From positions 147 to 41,190 of the forward strand of contig DGHL01000070.1 in assembly GCA_002392645.1 (NCBI GenBank): a stretch of 41,044 nt of DNA, read 5' to 3'. Made by a program: the position numbers and the translations under genes. The notes under the pieces are model-generated. The model was not told the DNA's origin and did no database searches. It saw only the letters and a program-made list of their open reading frames with translations. The DNA is from Prevotellaceae bacterium UBA3849. Lineage in GTDB: Bacteria; Bacteroidota; Bacteroidia; Bacteroidales; Bacteroidaceae. Below, in pieces: positions 32,701 through 40,703 of this stretch (positions are counted from its first letter, which is position 1; each line of letters begins with the position of its first letter).

Positions 32701-33419
32701 AGGCCACCTCCTTTCCTATTATTATCTATAGTATCTACTGGATTAACAGATTCTATAGAAATTTTGTTTTTCTTCTTTCCTCCTAAGAACCATGCCAGTG
32801 ACACTTCCAGTTTTGTAGGTCCCCACCAGTGGCGTTTCTTCGTGGCAAGCCATACATAGTGGTTGTAATGGTCCCTGCTTGGTTCATATTCCTTATATTC
32901 TCCGTCTTGAAAGCCCAGTCCGAGTGTAAAGTCCATCTTCATGTTACGACTCACGCGACAGGAATATCCGTATTCCACACCTCCTCCGAATCCGAACTTC
33001 GAGGCTTGATATCCTTTGCCGCCCCACTCCACGTCGTATGTCAATCCTGACAGGTAGAAACCAACGTGATGTCCTGTCAGCGGTGTACTAGTATTCCACC
33101 TTGGGAAGTCGAAGTATTTCTTCATGGTGACATATCCACCGTAACCTTGCCAATAGCGGTGACGATTATTTGATGAGAACCACGTATAGAACCAGTCCAA
33201 CTGAACGGCCCATCCGTTTCCCACCTGCATCTCTGCTCCTATGTTTGGAATAATGAACGCATCATACAATGTGTTGGTGCGCAGGGTGATTAGTGGTTTC
33301 TGCCTGCAGCTGTCGAGCCGTTCGGCACTGCACATAGTAGAGGCTATCACAAGCATTAAGGTTGTCAGCAATATGCCAAATGCCTTACCATTGACAATAT
33401 GTCCGATCATGTTTTTCAT
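32697..33419 (-). CDS. DUF3575 family outer-membrane beta-barrel protein
   Basis: A 240-residue protein with a long signal region (to about CSA, residue 32), then KPLITLRTNTLYDAFIIPNIGAE, the signature opening of DUF3575 proteins. Alternating amphipathic strands with aromatic girdle residues follow (WAVQLDWFYTWFSS, HHVGFYLSGLTYD, FGFGGGVEYGYSC, MDFTLGLGFQDGEY), as in a small outer-membrane barrel. It is the first gene of the fimbrial cluster, 130 bases downstream of the cluster promoter. Proteins of this group accompany DUF5119 and fimbrillins in Bacteroidales; a role in anchoring or export of the fimbria is inference. Confidence 0.87.
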   Translation of the reverse strand: MKNMIGHIVNGKAFGILLTTLMLVIASTMCSAERLDSCRQKPLITLRTNTLYDAFIIPNIGAEMQVGNGWAVQLDWFYTWFSSNNRHRYWQGYGGYVTMKKYFDFPRWNTSTPLTGHHVGFYLSGLTYDVEWGGKGYQASKFGFGGGVEYGYSCRVSRNMKMDFTLGLGFQDGEYKEYEPSRDHYNHYVWLATKKRHWWGPTKLEVSLAWFLGGKKKNKISIESVNPVDTIDNNRKGGGL

Positions 33420-33549
33420 AACTTGTCTCGCCTATCTTATTTTTAACTCATTATCAGGTCTCCCTCTCCCGAGTCCTCTCTCTGTTTTTTTACGTTATAT
33501 ATAATAGTAGCTTAGTTGTTAATTTTCTTTTATTTGTAATTTTGTTTCA

Positions 33550-33580
33550 CAAATCTAAGACTATTTTATGAGTTTTCCAA
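33550..33580 (-). promoter_or_regulatory. Promoter of the fimbrial cluster
   Basis: The minus strand shows TAGATTTG (33557-33550) and TTG (33580-33578) with a 20-base spacer, matching the Bacteroidetes promoter. The leader to the DUF3575 start is about 130 bases and purine-rich. I saw no pair of inverted repeats around it, so an invertible (phase-variable) promoter is not supported. Confidence 0.72.
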
Positions 33581-33688
33581 ATTATTTCTGTTAATTTTTT
33601 AATTTTATTTTTTATTTTTTGACTAATATCAACGTATTCCCGCTTTTGCATAGTCATTTTTCCGTTAATCAACACAAAAAAGAAGAAA

Positions 33689-33841
33689 AAGGAGTGTTAG
33701 GGGAGTGATAAGGGAGTGATAGGGGAGTGATAGGGGAGTGATAAGGACAAATGTACCTGACTTGTTTATAATACTTGTATCAACTAAGCGTAATGTCCCT
33801 ATCACTCCCTTATCACTCCACCAAACTCCACTATCACTCCT
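33689..33841. repeat. Palindromic GGGGAGTGATA repeat element (element B)
   Basis: The left arm is five 11-bp units close to GGGGAGTGATA (33689-33743), then AGGACAA. After about 40 bases comes CGTAATGTCC (33789-33798) and the right arm of inverted units (TATCACTCCC, TTATCACTCCA, CCAAACTCCAC, TATCACTCC) to 33840. The two arms can pair over their whole length. It lies between the fimbrial-cluster promoter and the divergent DUF4294 gene. It shares its inner borders, GGACAA and GTAATGTCC, with element A at 14781-14947. Confidence 0.85.
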
Positions 33842-33905
33842 TAATATATAAAACGAATTATGTATTTTTAATACACCAAATTAACGATATATGAAAAATA
33901 AATTG

Positions 33906-33913
33906 TACTTTTG
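33906..33913 (+). promoter_or_regulatory. Bacteroidetes -7 box for the DUF4294 gene
   Basis: TACTTTTG matches TAnnTTTG. It includes the TTG at 33911 that would otherwise be the most upstream start codon, so that TTG cannot be the start for transcripts made here. It decides the choice of the GTG at 33938. Confidence 0.6.
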
Positions 33914-33937
33914 CGCCGTAAAACATATATTATAACG

Positions 33938-34579
33938 GTGAAACGCTTTATTATATACATATTATTATTTACCATCCTTATGCCGTTTGCTGCCATGGCA
34001 AAGGACAAAAAGAAAGTGAAGCCAGAAGACCGCATGGTCGATATGGACAGTCCTACCTTTGTCCCTATGGTAAGAGTAGGTAAGGTGTTGGAGGGTAGCG
34101 ACAGTATAAAATACGTCGAGATGAACAATGTGTATGTCTATGGTCCCTTGGAGTTTAAGAACGAGAAGCAGCGACAGGCATACAACAAATTGGTATATAA
34201 CGTAAAGAAGGTGCTACCCATTGCAAAGGAGGTCAACGCCGCCGTTATCGAGACCTATGAATATCTGGAGACCCTACCTAACAAGAAGGCTCGCGAGGCT
34301 CACATGAAATACGTAGAGAAGAGTCTGAAGGCGGAATATACACCACGCATGAAGAAACTGACTTTGGCGCAAGGTAAGCTGCTTATAAAACTGATCTACC
34401 GCGAGACTAACTCTTCGTCTTACGAACTGGTGCAGGCTTTCCTCGGTAGCACACGTGCCGTATTCTACCAGACCTTCGCATGGATGTTCGGTGCTTCGCT
34501 CAAGAAAGAATATGATCCAAAAGGCAAGGACAAACTGACAGAGCGCGTAGTAAGACTTGTAGAGGCAGGACAGCTTTAG
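33938..34579 (+). CDS. DUF4294 family secreted protein
   Basis: A 213-residue protein of the Bacteroidetes DUF4294 family, whose role is not established. The GTG at 33938 gives a good signal peptide (MKRFIIYILLFTILMPFAAMA). A longer frame from the TTG at 33911 overlaps the promoter box and is rejected. The mature protein is strongly basic and mainly helical, with the family stretch VYVYGPLEFKNEKQRQAYNK, then KVLPIAKEVNAAVIETYEYL and KLTLAQGKLLIKLIYRET. It is divergent from the fimbrial cluster and convergent with dsbD, so it appears to be its own transcription unit. Confidence 0.85.
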   Translation: MKRFIIYILLFTILMPFAAMAKDKKKVKPEDRMVDMDSPTFVPMVRVGKVLEGSDSIKYVEMNNVYVYGPLEFKNEKQRQAYNKLVYNVKKVLPIAKEVNAAVIETYEYLETLPNKKAREAHMKYVEKSLKAEYTPRMKKLTLAQGKLLIKLIYRETNSSSYELVQAFLGSTRAVFYQTFAWMFGASLKKEYDPKGKDKLTERVVRLVEAGQL

Positions 34580-34581
34580 AC

Positions 34582-34679
34582 AGTTGAAAGTTCTTTGCTA
34601 AGGCAAAGCGTCACTGCGTGCCGAGCGGAGAGTTGAAGGTTCTTTGCTAAAGCAAAGCGTCACTGCGTGCCGAGCGGAG
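34582..34679. repeat. 49-bp tandem duplication after the DUF4294 gene
   Basis: Two copies (34582-34630 and 34631-34679) of a 49-bp sequence differ at two positions. Each contains a small stem TTTGCTAAAGCAAA and the segment TCACTGCGTGCCGAGCGGAG. A partial third start (GGTTGAAAGTTGAAAG) follows. It lies between convergent genes and may help to end both transcripts, although no T-run is present. Confidence 0.85.
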
Positions 34680-34745
34680 AGGGGAAGGTTGAAAGTTGAA
34701 AGATGAAAGATTTACTAACCTTGCAGAAAAATGAAGAGGGAATGA

Positions 34746-36596
34746 TTATCGCAACGACAGCCAACGTAGGAATTTTTCTACGTCTTCATCGTAACTATAC
34801 GTTGTAGTCAGTGCATTGCCATCTGCATCAAGTATAGCATAGAGCGGTTGTGTAATCTGACCGAACTTGTGTTCTTCAAGCAGACTCCACTTGTCGCCTA
34901 CGGTGCGAAGAACCTTCTCTGTATTTTCCTTCACATACATCTTCTGAGGCAACTCCGTACGGTCATCGACATACAGACGTATAACGATGAAATCGGACAT
35001 TTTCGCCTTTACGCGCTCATCCGTAAACACCGCTGCCTCCATCTTACGACAGTTTACACAACCATAGCCGGTAAAGTCCAGGAACACTTTCTTACCAGCC
35101 TTACGGGCTGCAGCCATACCCTTCTCATAATCATCAAAGACTGTCTCAGTCGCATCTGTCTTTGGTGGCATAAACGCCGAAACGAGTTTTGTGTCTCCAC
35201 CAGCTATGCCGTTTATTAGATAAATGGTGAGCAACAATGGTAGTACTGTTGCAATAATCCACCATTTCATCGTATTTCTCTTTACGATAAAATATACCGT
35301 CAAGCCTCCAAAAAGCAGTGCCCACACAATGAGGAACGTACGCCATGACAGTATGCCCCAACCATACGTCATGTCGGCAACGCTAAGGAACTTCAGCGCA
35401 AAAGCTATCTCGAGCACACCCAACACTACCTTCACATGCTCCATCCATACACCTGAACGCGGCATCCTTTTTAGCATAGATGGGAACAAGGCAAAAAGCA
35501 TGAACGGTAATGCAAGTGCAAGTGAGAACGCAAGCATGCCCACCAGCGGTGCGTATGTGGAACTTTCGCTCGATACTATCTCTACAAGCAGTGTGCCGAC
35601 AATTGGCGCCGTACACGAGAAACTAACCACCACGAGGGTCAATGCCATGAGGAATATACCGATGAAACCGCCTTTTTTCGTAGCTTGGCTGTCAAGATTT
35701 GCTGACCACGATGACGGCAACGTAACGGTAAACAGTCCGATGAGCGACAAGCCAAACAGCAACAAAGCGAGGAAACAAACGATATTGAACACAGCATTGG
35801 TAGCCAGTTGGTTCATGGCATTGGCACCAAACAGCGACGTTACTGCCAATCCAAGCAATATAAATATTCCTACGATACAAATGCCGAACATCACGGCATC
35901 TTTCACTCCACGGCCTCTTTTAAGGAAATACGATACCGTAAGTGGTATGATAGGCCACACGCACGGCGTCAGCAGTGCAAGCAGTCCTGCGAGGAAGGCT
36001 ATCAGCGCACCTCTCCACAAACCAGCCTGTCGCGTTTCTGCCACATCTCCGACCGTCGCATTCTTCACTAATACAGGTTTCCATAATGGGTCAGAGAGAT
36101 CTATAATCACCGAATCCATCGGTGATTTCTGCGCTACACTCAGTGATACGGAGTCATTCGCATCAATTGTTTTTTCCGTCGAAACAACCGGTGTCACCGC
36201 AGCATCATCGCCCTTCGCCTTGCCCTCCTGTACGTCATTTGCCGACGGAGCTTCGCCAGTCACATCGAACTCCACATATTGCGGTGCAAGGCAGCTAACA
36301 TCAGAGCACACTATATACTCCATATAGCCCTTGAAATGGTAGTTTTTCTTCGTTATGCGAAGCTTCTGCCTGTTGTTTGCGAAGCCTCCTATGCGCTCCA
36401 CTCCATCGGCAACCTCAAACTTTATGCTCTGATCGCTGAGGTGCCAGCCATCATCGAGTCTGCCGTTGAACGTCAGTATCAGTTCATCTGCGCCACCCTT
36501 GCTGACGCTCCACGTGTACGACGCCTGTGCATCGGCAGCAAGAGCGAGCCATGACATGCACAGAAGCAATATGTAAGATAGTATGTTTTTTTTCAT
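34746..36596 (-). CDS. dsbD: Thiol:disulfide interchange protein DsbD
   Basis: A 616-residue inner-membrane protein that carries electrons from cytoplasmic thioredoxin to periplasmic substrates. All three DsbD parts are present. After the signal peptide (MKKNILSYILLLCMSWLALAADA) comes a periplasmic N-terminal domain with a Cys pair (CSDVSCLAP). The membrane domain has eight or so hydrophobic segments and the two key cysteines in LLTPCVWPIIPLTVSYF and VSFSCTAPIVGTLL. A C-terminal thioredoxin domain follows with FTGYGCVNCRKME (Cys513, Cys516). I start at 36596 because the signal peptide begins there; the frame is open for eight more codons. It has its own promoter box and is divergent from the transporter gene. 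Confidence 0.95.
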   Translation of the reverse strand: MKKNILSYILLLCMSWLALAADAQASYTWSVSKGGADELILTFNGRLDDGWHLSDQSIKFEVADGVERIGGFANNRQKLRITKKNYHFKGYMEYIVCSDVSCLAPQYVEFDVTGEAPSANDVQEGKAKGDDAAVTPVVSTEKTIDANDSVSLSVAQKSPMDSVIIDLSDPLWKPVLVKNATVGDVAETRQAGLWRGALIAFLAGLLALLTPCVWPIIPLTVSYFLKRGRGVKDAVMFGICIVGIFILLGLAVTSLFGANAMNQLATNAVFNIVCFLALLLFGLSLIGLFTVTLPSSWSANLDSQATKKGGFIGIFLMALTLVVVSFSCTAPIVGTLLVEIVSSESSTYAPLVGMLAFSLALALPFMLFALFPSMLKRMPRSGVWMEHVKVVLGVLEIAFALKFLSVADMTYGWGILSWRTFLIVWALLFGGLTVYFIVKRNTMKWWIIATVLPLLLTIYLINGIAGGDTKLVSAFMPPKTDATETVFDDYEKGMAAARKAGKKVFLDFTGYGCVNCRKMEAAVFTDERVKAKMSDFIVIRLYVDDRTELPQKMYVKENTEKVLRTVGDKWSLLEEHKFGQITQPLYAILDADGNALTTTYSYDEDVEKFLRWLSLR

Positions 36597-36617
36597 CACA
36601 ATGTCAGTAATTTCTTG

Positions 36618-36625
36618 CAAAAGTA
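36618..36625 (-). promoter_or_regulatory. Bacteroidetes -7 box for dsbD
   Basis: The minus strand reads TACTTTTG, 21 bases before the dsbD ATG. It also argues against the longer dsbD frame starting at 36620. No TTG is at the ideal -33 distance. Confidence 0.5.
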
Positions 36626-36648
36626 GTAAATAATTTTGAATTATTTTG

Positions 36649-36656
36649 TACCTTTG
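36649..36656 (+). promoter_or_regulatory. Bacteroidetes -7 box for the DMT transporter gene
   Basis: TACCTTTG matches TAnnTTTG, 56 bases before the ATG at 36713 and back-to-back with the dsbD box, forming a compact divergent promoter region. Confidence 0.6.
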
Positions 36657-36712
36657 CAGGGATTTTTCTTATTTTTCACATATATTGTAAAGTAGCAACG
36701 CATTCCATTGCC

Positions 36713-37648
36713 ATGTCAAACGAAGCAAAAGGCATAATACTTGCGATAGCCTCCGGTGCGTCATTCGGACTGATTCCGCTGTTCACGATACCCGTCATCA
36801 ACATGGGCATGGGTTACAGCAGTATCATATTCTACAGATTCCTGTTTGGCTCGCTCACCATGCTCGCCATGATGCTGTGGCGCCAGCAGTCACTGCGCCT
36901 TACATGGAGCGACGCCTGGCGCATCTCCATACTGTCTGTAATATACATAGTATGCGCCGCAACGTTGTTTGCAAGCTACAAATACATCTCCTCGGGTATA
37001 TCCACGTCACTGATATACACCAACCCTATATGGTGCGCACTCATCGGACTGCTGTTTCTCAACGAGAGGCTGTCATGGAAGTTGGCGCTGACTATAGCAA
37101 TGGCGTTCCTCGGCGTGGTGATGTTGTCCGGCGTATTCACCGGCAGTAACGTATATACCGCCTTCGGACTGATGCTCGGACTGTGTTCCGGTATAGGCTA
37201 CGGCATATACCTTGTGGTACTGCCACGACTGAGGCTGAAGAAGATGCCGAGCATAAAGTTCACGTTCTACATATTCTTTATAGCCCTGCTGCTGCTGTTG
37301 CCATGCTCATACATTTTCGAAGACGGCATAGAGAGTATACCTAATGCGGAATGTTGGATGCACCTCGCACTCGTAGGCTTGCTGCCTACAGCCTTCAGCA
37401 ACATCTGCGTCACCATGGCGCTGCGCCTCATCGACACTACGGTGGTGGCAGTACTCGGTGCCTTCGAGCCACTTACCGCCATGGTTATCGGTATATTAGT
37501 ACTGCATGAGCCATTCGACGCATTCACCATCATGGGCGGAGCACTCGTGATAGCAAGTGTCACAATACTTACATTATCAAGCAAGAAAAAGTCAGAAAAC
37601 GCCAAAACTAACGATGAAATGGGCAAAAACGGCAACATGACAGAATAA
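36713..37648 (+). CDS. EamA/DMT-superfamily transporter
   Basis: A 311-residue inner-membrane protein with ten hydrophobic segments in two EamA halves. The first half spans about residues 7-138 (AIASGASFGLIPLFTIPVIN, SLIYTNPIWCALIGLLFLNE). The second spans about 150-290 (GLMLGLCSGIGYGIYLVVLP, VAVLGAFEPLTAMVIGILVL). The duplicated P-x-x-x-x-L...E signature at the end of each half is typical of drug/metabolite exporters. The substrate is unknown. It is followed after 15 bases by a WYL regulator on the same strand, which may control it. Confidence 0.9.
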   Translation: MSNEAKGIILAIASGASFGLIPLFTIPVINMGMGYSSIIFYRFLFGSLTMLAMMLWRQQSLRLTWSDAWRISILSVIYIVCAATLFASYKYISSGISTSLIYTNPIWCALIGLLFLNERLSWKLALTIAMAFLGVVMLSGVFTGSNVYTAFGLMLGLCSGIGYGIYLVVLPRLRLKKMPSIKFTFYIFFIALLLLLPCSYIFEDGIESIPNAECWMHLALVGLLPTAFSNICVTMALRLIDTTVVAVLGAFEPLTAMVIGILVLHEPFDAFTIMGGALVIASVTILTLSSKKKSENAKTNDEMGKNGNMTE

Positions 37649-37663
37649 AACCACAACTCGAAA

Positions 37664-38569
37664 ATGCGACACGACCACCTTAAACGCGAGCTCGACCTCA
37701 TCCTGCTCCTTACACAGAACCGTCTGATGACGACAGAAGACATCTGCCGTAAGGTCGGAATATCCAGGCGCTCATTCTACTACTACATAGAGTTTTTCGA
37801 GCAGGCAGGCTTCAAAGTGGAGAAGCACGGCTACAAATACTGCATAGACCGCTCAAGCAAATTCTTCACTACGCTGTTCGACCTGATACAGTTCACTGAG
37901 GACGAGGCGTTGCTCATGCGTCAGCTTATCAACGACGCAGGTGCCGACAGCATGCGCCTGCGCAACCTGCATGCCAAGCTCGACCACTTCTACGATTTCA
38001 AGATACTTGAAGACGAACGTCTGCAGCGTCGCACCGCCCGCATGCGAACCACCCTCTACGAGGCTATCAAGATGCACCGCATGGTGGTGATAAACGGTTA
38101 TTCGTCGCCAAACAGCCACACGACGAGAGACCGCATTGTAGAGCCTTTCCTGTTTATGAACAACAACAAGGACATAAGATGCTACGAGCCGGCATCAGGC
38201 AGCAACAAGACCTTCAGGCTGTCGCGCATGAGCGACGTAACCCTGATGGAAGACGAATGGCACTTTGAGTCGCACCATCGCAAGGCATATACCGACATCT
38301 TCTCATTCACCGGCGAGAAGACCATGCGCATAACGATGATCATGGGACAACTGTCGCACAACGTGATGCTGGAGGAATACCCTGAGTCTGCCGCCTGCTT
38401 TGCCCGACAGGATGACTCCCACTGGCTCTTCAAGACCGACGTGTGCAGCTATCTCGGCATAGGACGCTTCGTACTCGGACTGTACGACGACATAACGGTG
38501 AAGGGCGACGACGGTTTCAAGGAATATCTCAGCAACAAGATATCAGCATGGAGCAAACAGCTGGCATGA
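37664..38569 (+). CDS. WYL-domain HTH transcriptional regulator
   Basis: A 301-residue DNA-binding protein. The N-terminal winged helix (LDLILLLTQNRLMTTEDICR, KVGISRRSFYYYIEFFEQAG) resembles HTH_11/DeoR-like domains. The WYL ligand-sensing domain begins near residue 125, with VVINGYSSPNSHTTRDRIVE and the WYL-like core IRCYEPASGSNKTFRLSRM. WYL regulators are thought to sense nucleotide or nucleic-acid ligands; here the W-Y-L triad is not literal. It is 15 bases behind the transporter gene, so co-transcription is likely. Targets cannot be read from the window. Confidence 0.85.
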   Translation: MRHDHLKRELDLILLLTQNRLMTTEDICRKVGISRRSFYYYIEFFEQAGFKVEKHGYKYCIDRSSKFFTTLFDLIQFTEDEALLMRQLINDAGADSMRLRNLHAKLDHFYDFKILEDERLQRRTARMRTTLYEAIKMHRMVVINGYSSPNSHTTRDRIVEPFLFMNNNKDIRCYEPASGSNKTFRLSRMSDVTLMEDEWHFESHHRKAYTDIFSFTGEKTMRITMIMGQLSHNVMLEEYPESAACFARQDDSHWLFKTDVCSYLGIGRFVLGLYDDITVKGDDGFKEYLSNKISAWSKQLA

Positions 38570-38720
38570 CGAAAAGGCACACTGCTACCTTGCACCGCAT
38601 ACGAACCAAAAGATCACTGAATATATCAAAATGACATGCCTGAAAAGTAAAAAAACAATAAAACAGCAAGATATAAGGCAAATAATCTGTCAGAACACGT
38701 AAAAATTAAAAAAAAAATTG

Positions 38721-38728
38721 TAATTTTG
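38721..38728 (+). promoter_or_regulatory. Bacteroidetes -7 box for the glsA-like gene
   Basis: TAATTTTG matches TAnnTTTG, 21 bases before the ATG at 38749 after an A-rich tract. The rest of the 179-base gap after the WYL gene shows nothing else that I can name. Confidence 0.55.
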
Positions 38729-38748
38729 CAATTCAACGTTTACTAACT

Positions 38749-39576
38749 ATGATAGAAGTAACTGAGAGAACCATCGACATAGACGCCATACTGCAATCAA
38801 AAATGGGCAACAAGGCACGCCGTGTGCCTCGCTTCATCGTCAATTGGCTAAAGCACATAGTGCATCAGGATGAGGTAAATTCATTCCTTTGGGATGCGAA
38901 AGACCTGCAGGGCACGCCATGGCTGCAAGCCGGAATAGACTTCCTCGACAACAATATTGTGGTGAAGGGCATGGAGAACCTGCCTGACGACAGCGACGGC
39001 AAGCGATACACCTTCGTATCAAACCATCCTCTCGGCGGTATCGACGGCATAGCCATAGGCTCTATCATAGGCAAGAGGTATAACGACAACTTCCGCTACC
39101 TCGTAAACGACCTGCTCATGAACCTGCCCGGACTGGCTCCTCTCTGCATACCTATCAACAAGACCGGCAAGCAGAGCCGCGACTTCCCCGCCATGGTAGA
39201 GGCAGGATTCGCCTCCGACCACCACATGGTGATGTTCCCTGCCGGACTCTGTTCACGCAAGATAAAAGGCGAGATACACGACCTGCCATGGACGAAGACA
39301 TTCATATCGAAGAGCGTCCAGACCCAGCGCGACGTAGTGCCGATACACTTCAGCGGACAAAACTCCGAGAAGTTCTACCGCATAGCGAATATATGCAAGG
39401 CACTGAGGCTGAAGTTCAACTTCGCCATGCTGTTCCTGGCAGACGAGATGTTCAAGAACAGGGGTAAGACATTCGAGGTGACGATAGGCAAGCCTATACC
39501 ATGGCAGACCTTCAACAAGAGCCGCAAACCAAAGGAGTGGGCACAGTACGTGCAAGACCTTGTCTATAAGCTGTGA
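38749..39576 (+). CDS. glsA: PlsC-like O-acyltransferase, probable glycine-lipid O-acyltransferase
   Basis: A 275-residue membrane-associated acyltransferase of the PlsC/hemolysin-related group. The catalytic region is FVSNHPLGGIDGIAIG (His93, Asp99), with one residue more between His and Asp than the common HX4D box, a form I associate with the OlsA-like group. A second motif is MVMFPAGLCSRKIKGEIHDL, and a third is VVPIHFSGQNSEKFY. In Bacteroides the GlsA/GlsB pair makes glycine lipids: GlsB N-acylates glycine and GlsA adds the second acyl chain to the 3-hydroxyl. The GNAT gene 131 bases downstream supports this reading. An ordinary lysophospholipid acyltransferase is the alternative. Confidence 0.8.
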   Translation: MIEVTERTIDIDAILQSKMGNKARRVPRFIVNWLKHIVHQDEVNSFLWDAKDLQGTPWLQAGIDFLDNNIVVKGMENLPDDSDGKRYTFVSNHPLGGIDGIAIGSIIGKRYNDNFRYLVNDLLMNLPGLAPLCIPINKTGKQSRDFPAMVEAGFASDHHMVMFPAGLCSRKIKGEIHDLPWTKTFISKSVQTQRDVVPIHFSGQNSEKFYRIANICKALRLKFNFAMLFLADEMFKNRGKTFEVTIGKPIPWQTFNKSRKPKEWAQYVQDLVYKL

Positions 39577-39620
39577 CACACTTTGACTATGTAATAATCA
39601 TCACTGTTTACAAAGAATAT

Positions 39621-39665
39621 AGGTAGGTTCTGAATCTGACAGTGGGAATTATCAGAACCCACCTT
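39621..39665. repeat. Short form of the GGTGGGTTCT inverted-repeat element
   Basis: AGGTAGGTTCTGA (39621-39633) pairs with TCAGAACCCACCT (39652-39664) around the loop containing TCTGACAGTGGG. The right 33 bases (39633-39665) match the right end of the long element at 40867-40899 with a single difference. It lies between the glsA-like and glsB-like genes and could act as a weak terminator or processing hairpin. Confidence 0.8.
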
Positions 39666-39707
39666 TAAACACTTTCCACGAAACGCTAACATTTTAAACA
39701 CCTTCTG

Positions 39708-40700
39708 ATGGATGCAGAAATAATACAGCCCGTACCACTTGAGCTTCTGCTGGCGGAACTAACCCCGGAGAAGAAGTTGCGCATGACCAACAAGAGCAAC
39801 AACGAGATTTACATCTTCACCTACCACGACTCTCCCAACCTTATGAGAGAGATCGGTCGTCTGCGCGAAATCACGTTCCGTATGGCAGGCGGAGGCACCG
39901 GCAAGGAACTTGACTGGGATGAGTTTGACACCTGCGAGAACTGCTACAAGCAGCTTATAGTATGGAATCCGGAGTCGCAGGAGATTATTGGTGGCTACCG
40001 CTACCTCATGGGCGACGAGTGGGAATACGACGAGGAGGGACAACCCATACTTGCCACCAGCCACATGTTCAGGTTCTCTGACAAGTTTATCAAGGAGTAT
40101 GCCCCCTACACCATTGAGCTGGGCCGCTCTTTCGTCACGCCGGAGTATCAGAGTTCCAAGAGAGGTGCAAAGAGTCTCTTTGCACTCGACAACCTGTGGG
40201 ACGGACTGGGTGCACTGATGGTTATCAACCCACAGATGAAGTATTATTTCGGTAAGATGACCATGTATCCAAGCTACATACGCTTCGGACGCGACATGAT
40301 ACTCTATTTCCTCAAGAAGCACTTCGACGACAAGGACGGACTGGTATATCCAAAACATCCACTGAAGCTCGACACTTCAGAGGAGGAACTGGAGCAGGTG
40401 TTCTGCGGACGCGACTTCAAGGAAGACTACCGCATACTTAACGGCGGCATACGTGCATTGGGATTCAACATTCCGCCACTCGTAAACGCATACATGAACC
40501 TATCGCCTACGATGAAGCTCTTCGGCACAGCCATCAACTACGGCTTCGGCGATGTAGAGGAAACGGGCATCCTCATAGCTGTTGACGAGATTTTCGAGAA
40601 CAAGCGCGTACGCCACATAGAATCTTTCGTACGCGAACATCCAGAATGTCTTGAGAATATAACGAGCGGTGCCGACACCGTGATAAAGAAAAGGATGTAA
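39708..40700 (+). CDS. glsB: GNAT-family N-acyltransferase, probable glycine-lipid N-acyltransferase
   Basis: A 330-residue protein of the OlsB/GlsB-like GNAT group (long acyl chains rather than acetyl). Recognisable stretches are LMREIGRLREITFRMAGGGT near the N-terminus, QLIVWNPESQEIIGGYRYLM, and YTIELGRSFVTPEYQSSKRG with the core GRSFV..EYQ, then FGKMTMYPSYI. GlsB in Bacteroides transfers a 3-hydroxy fatty acid to glycine as the first step of glycine-lipid synthesis; GlsA finishes the diacylated product. Gene order (glsA-like, then this) on one strand supports that pathway. It is flanked on both sides by copies of the same inverted-repeat element. Confidence 0.8.
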   Translation: MDAEIIQPVPLELLLAELTPEKKLRMTNKSNNEIYIFTYHDSPNLMREIGRLREITFRMAGGGTGKELDWDEFDTCENCYKQLIVWNPESQEIIGGYRYLMGDEWEYDEEGQPILATSHMFRFSDKFIKEYAPYTIELGRSFVTPEYQSSKRGAKSLFALDNLWDGLGALMVINPQMKYYFGKMTMYPSYIRFGRDMILYFLKKHFDDKDGLVYPKHPLKLDTSEEELEQVFCGRDFKEDYRILNGGIRALGFNIPPLVNAYMNLSPTMKLFGTAINYGFGDVEETGILIAVDEIFENKRVRHIESFVREHPECLENITSGADTVIKKRM

Positions 40701-40703
40701 ATA

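Noticed and set aside
33420..33690. Invertible, phase-variable promoter for the fimbrial cluster
   Set aside because: I looked for a pair of inverted repeats around the promoter at 33550-33580 and found none, and no invertase gene is nearby.
33911..33937. TTG start for the DUF4294 gene
   Set aside because: This TTG lies inside the TACTTTTG promoter box; the GTG at 33938 gives a proper signal peptide.
35224..36327. A 367-codon plus-strand open frame across dsbD
   Set aside because: It is the antisense of a complete, motif-bearing dsbD gene and its translation shows no family features, so it is a shadow frame.
39759..40358. A 199-codon minus-strand frame opposite the glsB-like gene
   Set aside because: The plus-strand gene has clear GNAT/OlsB features over the same span; the antisense translation shows none.
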